Shown here piece by piece: positions 55,138 through 64,000 of a DNA stretch of 64,000 nt (its first letter is position 1; every line of letters starts with the position of its first letter). Under the pieces are notes generated by a model that saw nothing but the letters and a program-made list of their open reading frames with translations, was not told where the DNA came from and searched no databases. The translations under genes and the position numbers were made by a program. Origin of the DNA: Mesostigma viride (Eukaryota; Streptophyta; Mesostigmatophyceae; Mesostigmatales; Mesostigmataceae); NCBI GenBank assembly GCA_009746045.1, contig RPFO01000199.1:582501-646500 (forward strand), given 5' to 3'.

Positions 55138-56270
55138 TAGCGAGCGAGCGAGCGAGCGAGCGAGCGAGCGAGCGAGTGAGTGAGTGAGTGAGTGAGTGAG
55201 TGAGTGAGTGAGTGAGTGAGTGAGTGAGTGAGTGAGTGAGTGAGTGAGTGAGTGAGTGAGTGAGTGAGTGAGTGAGTGAGTGAGTGAGTGAGTGAGTGAG
55301 TGAGTGAGTGAGTGAGTGAGTGAGTGAGTGAGTGAGTGAGTGAGTGAGTGAGTGAGTGAGTGAGTGAGTGAGTGAGTGAGTGCGTGAGTGCGTGAGTGAG
55401 TGAGTGAGTGAGTGAGTGAGTGAGTGAGTGAGTGAGTGAGTGAGTGAGTGAGTGAGTGAGTGAGTGAGTGAGTGAGTGAGTGAGTGAGTGAGTGAGTGAG
55501 TGAGTGAGTGAGTGAGTGAGTGAGTGAGTGAGTGAGTGAGTGAGTGAGTGAGTGAGTGAGTGAGTGAGTGAGTGAGTGAGTGAGTGAGTGAGTGAGTGAG
55601 TGAGTGAGTGAGTGAGTGAGTGAGTGAGTGAGTGAGTGAGTGAGTGAGTGAGTGAGTGAGTGAGTGAGTGAGTGAGTGAGTGAGTGAGTGAGTGAGTGAG
55701 TGAGTGAGTGAGTGAGTGAGTGAGTGAGTGAGTGAGTGAGTGAGTGAGTGAGTGAGTGAGTGAGTGCGTGAGTGAGTGCGTGAGTGAGTGCGTGAGTGAG
55801 TGAGTGAGTGAGTGAGTGAGTGAGTGAGTGAGTGAGTGAGTGAGTGAGTGAGTGAGTGAGTGAGTGAGTGAGTGAGTGAGTGAGTGAGTGAGTGAGTGAG
55901 TGAGTGAGTGAGTGAGTGAGTGAGTGAGTGAGTGAGTGAGTGAGTGAGTGAGTGAGTGAGTGAGTGAGTGAGTGAGTGAGTGAGTGAGTGAGTGAGTGAG
56001 TGAGTGAGTGAGTGAGTGAGTGAGTGAGTGAGTGAGTGAGTGAGTGAGTGAGTGAGTGAGTGAGTGAGTGAGTGAGTGAGTGAGTGAGTGAGTGAGTGAG
56101 TGAGTGAGTGAGTGAGTGAGTGAGTGAGTGAGTGAGTGAGTGAGTGAGTGAGTGAGTGAGTGAGTGAGTGAGTGAGTGAGTGAGTGAGTGAGTGAGTGAG
56201 TGAGTGAGTGAGTGAGTGAGTGAGTGAGTGAGTGAGTGAGTGAGTGAGTGAGTGAGTGAGTAAGTAAGTA
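54998..56270. repeat. AAGT/GAGT/GAGC tetranucleotide array
   Basis: Order from left: AAGT (54998-55138, one AAGC), GAGC (about 55140-55175), GAGT (to about 56260, with scattered GCGT units near 55381-55393 and 55765-55791), and AAGT again at the LINE-A edge. Long frames through it are repeat artefacts. Confidence 0.95.
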
Positions 56271-56415
56271 AGTACTTGCGTGTCATGCGCATGGGCATGC
56301 CACGGAGTACTATGCTAATCTCATTAGAAAAAAAAAAAATTACACGAAAGTTACAAATATCGTCTGCATCATGCCCCAACAATATAGTCACGAGGGGGGG
56401 ATATAATCCTCATCA
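54998..56415 (-). mobile_element. Short LINE-A copy with a hyperexpanded 3' tail
   Basis: LINE-A proper occupies about 56271-56415 (GTACTTGCGTGTCATGCGCA to the end of ORF2). Its AAGT tail runs outward for about 1.27 kb to 54998. Compared with tails of 3-10 units at the other copies, this one has more than 300. Confidence 0.88.
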
Positions 56416-57809
56416 AGCACGTGTTTGATAAATTAATTGATAGGATCTTTCGGCCAACATGCATCAATCCAGAGCACGGTGGCCTAGAAAAATTTTAATA
56501 AGAAAACAAAACAAATTGTAATATTGCAAATAGTAGTATTTGTTTTACGATAATAAGTGCTGTAAATGGGACCACAATTATGTCATGATCAGCTTGAAAA
56601 GGAGGTCCCGCAGGGCCTTTCTCCACACCAGGCTGCTAACCATGGTAGCTAACAGTGACCTACCACACATTCTTTGTGGACCGTCATCCAATACACTGTT
56701 GGCAACTTCGCGAATCGAGGAATACTCATCCATACCGCCGCGCTAGACAGCACGAGGGGATATCTAGGGCCAACTGAGGCGCGGTCTGCACAACATTAGT
56801 ATTTATAACAATGACAGCTACTTCAAGGCATGCCGCCATGCACCTCCAGTTCTGACATTGACAGTACACAAGCTCTACTGGGTCATCCCACAGCTGAGTC
56901 CAGCCTGTCATTGAAGGATGGTGAGGATGGCGCATAGCTTGACGACCTCCCCTTGGAGGGAGATGCGTACCGCCGGCGGCCCCCAACCTTTCTCAGGTAC
57001 GGCCTGTTTGCACACCACAGGGCAGCACGCACCAAGGGAGCAGCTCCCACAAATGACACGACAGCAGGCAAATGCGGCCGAGGCACGCGTCCAAACGTCA
57101 GAGGGAAACCCCATCAAAGCATGCACTTGCCATACTGCCCGTGATATGTGCGCAGCAACGGACGCCATGGGCAGCAGTGAATGTGGGCAACGCATCCATG
57201 AACCAAAACAGGTGATCGTTTCCATAGAATTTTCAAACACATGCTGAGCTTGGCCAAGCAACGGTACTTCTCCATAAAACGGTGCGGGAGACTTGGGCAG
57301 CAACATTGAGGACTACAATGAGGACTACTTGGGTAAAAGAATACGGTTCCAGTCAGCAAATGCCACCATGATGCTTGTTTCAGCCATTCCATCACCCAAC
57401 AGCTGCATGCAGAGTCAGGCATGCAGCTCGGAAGGTGAGAAACCTTCTTCTTGTACCTGCGGCGTCCGCACATCGGTGCATCCACCGTGCCCTCATGACA
57501 CACTCAGGCAGCTCCACCCCCGGTCAGGCGCAGGAATCATCACCACAAGGAGTCTGCGCCCAGCCGCCAGGGAACAGCAGCCACCGGCATGATGATGTAC
57601 CCCACCAACAGGCGGGGGGCTCCACACACGCCGTCCCAAACCCCACACGCGAGGCAGCGCCTTCCCACCCCCCAGAGCCCCTGAACTCGTGAACCCACAC
57701 ATTCAAGATATTGGAATCCACCTATTCCGGTTAGTCGGGCAACGCTGCCAACGGGCATACCCCTTGCCGTTACAGCCACCACACGTGATCCATTTCAAAC
57801 GCCACACAC
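56416..57809. other. Spacer downstream of the penicillin-binding protein gene
   Basis: A minus-strand frame at 56908-57306 and overlapping ones are unrecognised. This stretch presumably contains the 3' UTR of the gene ending at 57810. Confidence 0.4.
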
Positions 57810-60800
57810 TCACCCCCGCGGTGACGGCGGTGGCGACCGCGGCCGCAACTGGGGCAGCTGCCCCCCCCCTGCGCTGCTGCCCGTGTTCACTGCGATGGGG
57901 GGGGGACCTGCCACCCCATCGGTGCGCCGCGCTGTGGCCGCAGCGCCCTTGCTGCCGGGCACCGCCACCATCAGTGCCGGCGACAAAGAGGCACTCGCGG
58001 GCGGCTCTGCGGCGAGCTCGGCGGTGGCGGCGCGGTCGGTGGCGGCGGCCTTTGCCAGGATGTCGGCCACCGTGCGCTCCCTCGCGCGGTCCTTCTCGAT
58101 CGTCGTCAGGTCCTCCCGCCAGTTGCTCTTGGCGCTCTGTGGCTTCTTCTGGTGGTGGGCGGGCACGTGCCCGCACACAGGGGCACACGGTGGGCCAGGG
58201 GGGGGGAGGGGGCAAGGGCACACAACCGTGAGGGTGACAGCGGCGGTTGTGGTGGTGAGGTGGTATCCTCCCTGCAGGTACATTGTGGGCAGCCTACTAG
58301 TACACAGAACAAGTCCTAGCATCCATGCCATGCTTCATATGCTACAACACACCTCACACCCATTCTAAGGGCCGTAGATGCCTGGGCGTCCCCTGGCCTG
58401 TGGTGGCTAGCTACTACAGCGCCCCACACCATGCCCTTGATGGTCACTATACCGTGCCCTTTTGTGGTCACTCTACCTCCCGCTGCATGGTCACTACACC
58501 TTGTGATGAATGCTCACCAAACCTGGCAGTGGATGGTCATTATAGAAGACCCGTCGCGCTGCACGGTTACTCCACCTCGTGCTGGACGGTCACTCTACGT
58601 TGCGCTGCACGGCCACTCTACCTTGCGCTTGAGGGGCAGCCGCTTGGTGAGGATATCCGCCAATGACTCGATGTCCACCCCCAGCACGTCCAGTGTGGGC
58701 TTCACCGCATCCACCCCCTCCGCCAGCAGGTTCTCTAGCTCCAGCGTCGGCTGCTCGCTGCCAATCACGCGTCCACGCACCGCCGGGTCCTGTGGCTCGT
58801 CCTCCAGCCGCAGGCCCTGCCGCTTGGCCTTGCGCTTGTTCTTCAGGAAGATGCGCCTGGGGAGCCGCGGGGTCAGGGGGTTGGGGTGGGGCGTTTGTGC
58901 GGGAAGGGGTCAGGGGGCCAGGGGGGGACGGGGACCTAGGGAAGCCCTGCGAAGGAAACCAGGTCAAGGTGGCTGGGTAGGGGGGAAGCTAACGCAAGAT
59001 CTGTGCCCACAGATGTGCGGTAGGCAGCCCCCGATGTGTCTTGTCTTGTCATGGCGCTGAGGCAATGTCAGCGACAATCTACTCCTGCAATTGGGTAGTT
59101 AGCTGCAACGCGGCTTCACCATAACTGGAACATGGTGTATGGCAACGATATAACTGGAACATGGTGTATGGCAACGATATAACTGGAACATGGTGTATGG
59201 CAACGATATAACTGGAACATGGTGTATGGCAACGATATAACTGGAACATGGTGTATGGCAACGATATAACTGGAACATGGTGTATGGCAACGATATAACT
59301 GGAACATGGTGTATGGCAACGATATAAGTGGAACAGTATTCCAAAGACTCGAACAACCAATACCTGCAAAAGTGACACAGCAGGATATCCAAGAATGCGC
59401 GGTACGCGATACAGACAATGTCACACCCCCGCAATTCATACAAACCATTCCCCTGCGTTGACAAAGAAGTCGTGCCCCACGCGCCCACCGGTGCAGACAG
59501 CGGTGCTGGGACGGCTAGCCTCTGTGCGTCTCTACCTGCCTGCGCGCCCGTCCAGGATAGACGAGGGACAGCCTAGGTACACCTGCTGGCATATATCACA
59601 CGCCGTACACAGTAAGTCCCCCTTGTTTTGGAGACAAGGGCCCCCCCCCCACACACACACCCACCCAGCCCCCACCCGCCCGCCTGCCCGCCCGCCCGCC
59701 CGCCCGCCCGCCCGCCTGCCTGCCCACCTGCCCGGCCGCCGCCCGCCCGCCCGCCCGCCCGCCGCCCGCCCGCCCGCCCGCCCGCCGCCCGCCGCCCGCC
59801 CGCCCGCCCGCCCGCCCGCCCGCCCGCCCGCCCGCCCGCCCGCCCGCCCGCCCGCCCGCCCGCCCGCCGCCCACCGCCCGCCCGCCCCCGCCCGCCCGCC
59901 CGCCCGCCCGCTCGCCCGCCCGCCCGCCCGCCCGCTCGCCCGCCCACGGCGAGCATTCACCCGCCAGCGACTGGTTCTGCTGGTCAAGGCTGCTGGCAGA
60001 GTCGCCCCACCCACAACGCGCTGCTGCACAAGTGGGTGCACCTACTGCCCCCCCCATCTGCTGCTACCTGTCACCACCTACAGGCCCCCTCAACCCGCCA
60101 CGTACTGATTCTCCTGGTCGTCCGGGTCGCGTATGATGGGCAGCGGCAGCTTGGGCAGCGACTGGTGGATGTGCTTCATGAACTGGGGACGTAACGGGGG
60201 GCCACGGCAGTAGCACCGTGGAGCAAGCAAGAGGTGGATGGATGTGCTGTAGCAACTTGGGGTAATTTCAAAAAGCAAGAAATTGGGAATATAAGGGGTT
60301 GCTGGATGGGCTGCAAGAATTTGGGCAGCGCATCCAGCCGCGGGGAGGAATCGCACAGGGAGGGAACAGCTAGGATAAAAGGGAGGGCGCCGCATGAGCG
60401 TGCTTGAATAGCTGAGTGGGGAAGAGGTTGCGGGGCAGCTGGGGGGGGGGGGAGGAGGCCTGACTCGGGGTTGGGGGGGCGGCGCAAGAAATGGGCGGGC
60501 AACATTCAGTGCGGAGGCAGTTATGGCCTGCAACGGCTTGCAGGCCCGACAGCGCGATGATGAGATCGACGGAGAGGACATGCATGGCTGCGGATCGGTG
60601 GGTGGGTCATGAACTTTAGAAGTACACGTGCTAGAAATAGCCCATCGGCCGGATGGCTCTGCCAACGGAGATGGGACAAGCGGCCGCAAGGGCCACAGTT
60701 GGCAACCATCCATGCATTACACCCTCGCCACCTCCCTGCATGGCCACCACCAACCCCAGCACGCTCAGATGGCACACTGCGGCAGATGAGGTGGCGCACG

Positions 60801-62821
60801 TACGTCGGACCAGAGGGGTGCCGCCAGCCCCCCCCCCGCGGGGCTGCCTTGCATCGGCGTGTTGTCGTCGTGGCCCACCCACAGAACGCAGGAAAACTGC
60901 GACGCGACACAGGCAAGGTGCGGGGGCGTTGGGTGGGTGGGGTGATGAGGGCAACACACGCGTGTGATGAGGGGAGGGTCAAATAGGAGCGATGAGGGCA
61001 GTGGATGGCAACCAGTTGCGGGTCGTGGATAACATGTCACGGACAACAGTTGCGGCTCCAGGGATATGTGGTGCGCAGTGGTGGATGCCAGCAAGAATCA
61101 CGGATGGAAGCAGGTCACCCACAACAGCAGGGGTGCCCTGCTCACTGTGACCGATTTCCATATCTTTACGGATAAGGATGAAAGCGGGTCACCCACAACA
61201 GCAGGGGTGCCCTGCTCACTGTGACCAATTTCCATATCTTTACGGATAAGGATGAAAGCGGGTCACCCACAACACTTCCCGCCACTTCAGGCCATGACCA
61301 TAAATAGACATAAAGCACGCTCGCCATGTTTCATGGAGTCTCAGTGCCCTTCCTGGCTGGCAGACGGTGCCTCCGTCCGCACCAGGCCCATGCCCCCACC
61401 CCTACACGGATGATAGCCGGGGTGGGCGCAACATGCACGCCAGGCTCCATGCTACCTGGATGTGCCAGCAGGGAGGAGGGATTCCCAGCCAACGCACCTT
61501 AGCAGGGCATACCTGCTCCTGCCTAGCAATGGCATACGTCACGGCTTTACCGTAGTTTTCCCCAACATTCTGACCAACATGGGGCGTTGAACAGGCTTCC
61601 CCCTGCTTTCAAAATGCTATTCCCCAACATGGCAACCTTCCATAGTTAGCCACCACAGGCATCCCTCATGCCTGAACAACCCAACTTGAAGTGGATAGCC
61701 AGCGCCGACGCCAGGGTGTGCAGGCGTCCAAAGTGACGCGTTGGCACGTTCCTTGCAGCCCTGCCAAACCCGTCAGCCAAACTTGCGGCCTCTTTGGTTG
61801 TGCAGGCGTCATGGTCCCCCAAGGGTTGGTCGTGGGTTGCAGACATATACCCGCAGCCACGCTTGGTGTAGATGCTTGCTTGCGCCGCCCCTACCTGCGG
61901 CGCCGCAACTTCTGCCACCTACCTGCGGTGTGTAGCCGGCCATCCAGCAGTCCCGGCTCTCCTGGCTGGTCCCCGTCTTGCCGCACACGGGCCGCCCGAT
62001 GGCCGCCTTGTACGCGGTGCCCGCGTCTACGGCCTTGCGCAGCATCTGGTTGAGGCGGGCGACCGCATCTGCCGCGATGACGCTCTCGGCCTGGTCAGGG
62101 AGTGAGTACAGGGATAACACGCAGCATAGAGTGACCATTAACAAGAAAGTTTGCCGCAATCATGGGATCTGCCTGAGTGGTGGTACGGAAGTGATATAGT
62201 GACCAACATACATGCTTATAGTGACCAACAAACATGCCTATAGTGACCAACAAACATGCTGATAGTGACCAACAAACATGCTGATAGTGACCAACAAACA
62301 TGCTTATAGAGACCAACAAACATGCTTATAGTGACCAACAAACATGCTTATAGAGACAGAGACCAACGCAGCGTGAAGGGCATGGACCAGACTCTCGGCC
62401 TGCATGAGGTGGGTGAGTGGATAGCAGTGAGCGTCAAGATATAGAGATCAGGAATGTCGTGAGGTGAAGCGCAGCGCTCGTGCTCAAGTGCCCAGCATGT
62501 GCAGGGTGGGAGATATCCTGTGACGACAATAGGTTACAGTGACAAACAGGTTACAGTGGCCCAGGGAACACGGGGCGAAAAGAAGGCTCGCGACAGCACA
62601 GCCATGCCGACCAGCAGCCACGCCCGTGGTCTCAAATGTGACAAGTGTTCAAGGGAGATGCATCCCAACCACTCACCCACCGACCGGCCAACCGACCTGC
62701 GCGATGTGCGAGTAGAGCAGCTTGCCCTCCGAGTTGTAGATGGCGCGCACAAAGTGGGGCGGCGCCGCGACGCCGCATCCCGCCATCGTGGCATACACCG
62801 ACGCCATCTCCAGGGGGGATA
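57810..62821 (-). CDS. Class A penicillin-binding protein (PBP1A-like), 3' exons; 5' part off window
   Basis: Exons 62821-62697, 62090-61923, 60896-60804, 60182-60106, 58856-58622 and 58148-57810 (TGA) join in phase. They read SPLEMASVYATMAGCGV, DAVARLNQMLRKAVDAGTAY with the catalytic-box motif GKTGTS, MAGYTPQ, FSCVLWVGHDDNTPMQG, GGGLAAPLWSD and FMKHIHQSLP. This is the order of the transpeptidase domain of PBP1A-type enzymes, which cross-link peptidoglycan. The catalytic SXXK and SXN boxes and any transglycosylase domain would lie beyond base 62821. About 190 residues follow the domain: a basic helix-rich part (RIFLKNKRKAKRQ, then LTKRLPLKRK) and an Ala/Pro-rich end. In plants and algae such proteins act in plastid peptidoglycan and division. 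Nuclear introns rule out bacterial contamination. Whether the last two exons belong rests on phase and splice signals. Confidence 0.87.
59121..59337. repeat. 29-base minisatellite, 7 copies plus a partial
   Basis: Units of ATAACTGGAACATGGTGTAT followed by GGCAACGAT, nearly identical, in the intron between the exons at 60106 and 58856 of the penicillin-binding protein gene. Confidence 0.95.
59675..59945. repeat. CCCG-type simple repeat
   Basis: About 270 bases of CCCGCCCG with occasional CCG, CTCG and CCTG variants, in the same intron as the 29-base repeat. Proline/alanine frames through it are artefacts. On the minus strand it is G-rich with runs of three. Confidence 0.93.
61104..61275. repeat. 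78-base tandem duplication
   Basis: Two copies starting GGTCACCCACAACAGCAGGG with a third partial start, differing at a few bases. They lie in an intron of the penicillin-binding protein gene. Confidence 0.9.
62196..62345. repeat. 22-base minisatellite, about 7 copies
   Basis: Units of ATAGTGACCAACAAACATGC plus two bases, with small variants, in the intron between exons 62697 and 62090. Confidence 0.92.
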
Positions 62822-62823
62822 CT

Positions 62824-63116
62824 GTGTGGGTGGGTGGTGGGTGGGTGGTGGGTGGGTGGGTGGGTGGGTGGGTGGGTGGGTGGGTGGGTGGGTGGGTGGG
62901 TGGGTGGGTGGGTGGGTGGGTGGGTGGGTGGGTGGGTGGGTGGGTGGGTGGGTGGGTGGGTGGGTGGGTGGGTGGGTGGGTGGGTGGGTGGGTGGGTGGG
63001 TGGGTGGGTGGGTGGGTGGGTGGGTGGGTGGGTGGGTGGGTGGGTGGGTGGGTGGGTGGGTGGGTGGGTGGGTGGGTGGGTGGGTGGGTGGGTGGGTGGG
63101 TGGGTGGGTGGGTGGG
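62824..63116. repeat. GGTG tetranucleotide array abutting a splice acceptor
   Basis: About 70 GGTG units. On the coding (minus) strand it is CCCA repeated up to CACACAG at 62822, so it supplies the whole pyrimidine tract of the acceptor for exon 62821-62697. Confidence 0.93.
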
Positions 63117-63498
63117 GGGTGGGCAATCATGTGCGCAGGCAGGGGAGGTGGCAGCAAGCATGAGCCCGAACCAAGGCCTGCGCACAGAAGAGGACAACAA
63201 AAAAGCACGTGCGGCCAACTGTGGGCAGTAGTTTTAAGGGTGACGCAGGGTGGGATGGGAGAACGCAGGATGGTGGGATGGAGAGTGCCATGGAGAGGCC
63301 GCCCCGTCGCTCTTGCTAGCACCCAACAGGGCCCAACGTTGGTTTTGTGCCCCCCAACAGGGAGCATTTCTGCCTGGGCATTTGCAAACAGCAACATAGC
63401 GCCGAGCCATGACAAGTGATTTGCCTGCGTGGCATGTGGGATTTAGGTGGGTGGAAGGGTTGGTGCAGGAGCTGACGATAAGCACCAAACAACATACT

Positions 63499-63866
63499 GT
63501 AATACTACGCTAGGTCATCAGCCGGCCTATCTGCGGTAGCAACTGTAATACTGCGCGAGGTCATCAGCCGGCCTATCTGCGGTAGCAACTGTAATACTGC
63601 GCGAGGTCATCAGCCCGCCTATCTGCGGTAGCAACTGTAATACTATGCAAGGTCATCAGCCCGCCTATCTGCGGTAGCAACTGTAATACTACGCGAGGTC
63701 ATCAGCCGGCCTATCTGCGGTAGCAACTGTAATACTGCGCGAGGTCATCAGCCGGCCTATCTGCGGTAGCAACTGTAATACTACGCAGGGTCATCAGCCA
63801 GCCTATCTCCGGTAGCAACTGTAATACTATGCAAGGTCATCAGCCAGCCTATCTGCGGTAGCTGCT
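63499..63866. repeat. 46-base minisatellite, 8 copies
   Basis: Units containing AGGTCATCAGCCGGCCTATC and GCGGTAGCAACTGTAATACT with a few substitutions between copies, probably in the next intron upstream of the penicillin-binding protein exons. Confidence 0.93.
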
Positions 63867-64000
63867 GCCCACCGTGGCACTGCTCTGCTGCCAGCTGCGC
63901 CGTCCCCCCCCATGCCTGCCTCCCCTTAGGCCTGCCTCCCCCGTCTTTATCCTTTGCTGTCGTGACCGTGAGGTATTGTGACAGTGCGACCCTTGCGATT

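Noticed and set aside
54949-56391. 480-codon minus-strand frame of THSL repeats
   Set aside because: It comes from the GAGT array in the LINE-A tail and has no independent support.
59532-60194. Pro/Ala- and Gly/Arg-rich frames
   Set aside because: They are translations of the CCCG repeat inside an intron of the penicillin-binding protein gene.
62499-63419. VGGW/PPTH repeat frames of up to 306 codons
   Set aside because: They are translations of the GGTG array. Only the part at 62697-62821 (minus) is a real exon.
63499-63866. Regular 46-base repeats that resemble a CRISPR array at first sight
   Set aside because: There are no distinct spacers, the whole 46-base unit repeats, and the setting is a eukaryotic intron. 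It is a minisatellite.

Overview
The window reads as nuclear DNA of a green-lineage alga. It is GC-rich, its genes have several short exons and GT-AG introns, the acceptors usually end in GCAG, and it carries much LINE-type retrotransposon debris. The green assignment rests mainly on a complete gene for LQY1, a thylakoid photosystem II repair factor. Other genes are eukaryotic (MYST histone acetyltransferase, XRRA1-like leucine-rich-repeat protein, SWIB protein). A class A penicillin-binding protein gene suggests a lineage that kept plastid peptidoglycan synthesis, such as some prasinophytes or streptophyte algae; that placement is inference.

Layout. 131-2325 (+): 3' exons of a methionine sulfoxide reductase A. 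2660-17130: a dense retrotransposon zone holding LINE families that I call A, B and D, ORF1-only 'half-LINEs', a piggyBac-like element at 7987-9670 and a young LTR element at 11953-13489, ending in a 1.2-kb CCAT/CCGT array. 17719-20227 (-): LQY1 in five exons. 21000-24042: a further half-LINE and a three-level nest of LINE-B, LINE-D and LINE-A. 24509-37619 (-): a 14-exon XRRA1-like gene whose introns carry several minisatellites. 39733-42466 (+): a four-exon gene of unknown function. 44302-45858 (-): an intronless MYST acetyltransferase, divergent from a small SWIB gene at 46731-46994 (+). 48560-54052: the most complete LINE-A, with ORF1, AP endonuclease and reverse transcriptase, plus attached fragments. 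54998-56415: LINE-A with a 1.3-kb AAGT/GAGT tail. 57810-62821 (-): 3' exons of the penicillin-binding protein gene, its introns again filled with repeats.

The cellular genes are not an operon-like set and look independently transcribed. I joined exons by requiring consistent intron phase at every junction. The joins give uninterrupted frames of 749 codons (XRRA1-like), 169 (LQY1), 430 (unknown gene) and about 344 visible codons (penicillin-binding protein). The mobile elements can be ordered in time because many insertions still have target-site duplications.

The main unusual result is a set of elements that keep only the LINE ORF1 plus a 3' UTR. Each shares its 3'-terminal hairpin and tail with a different ORF2-bearing LINE in the same window.
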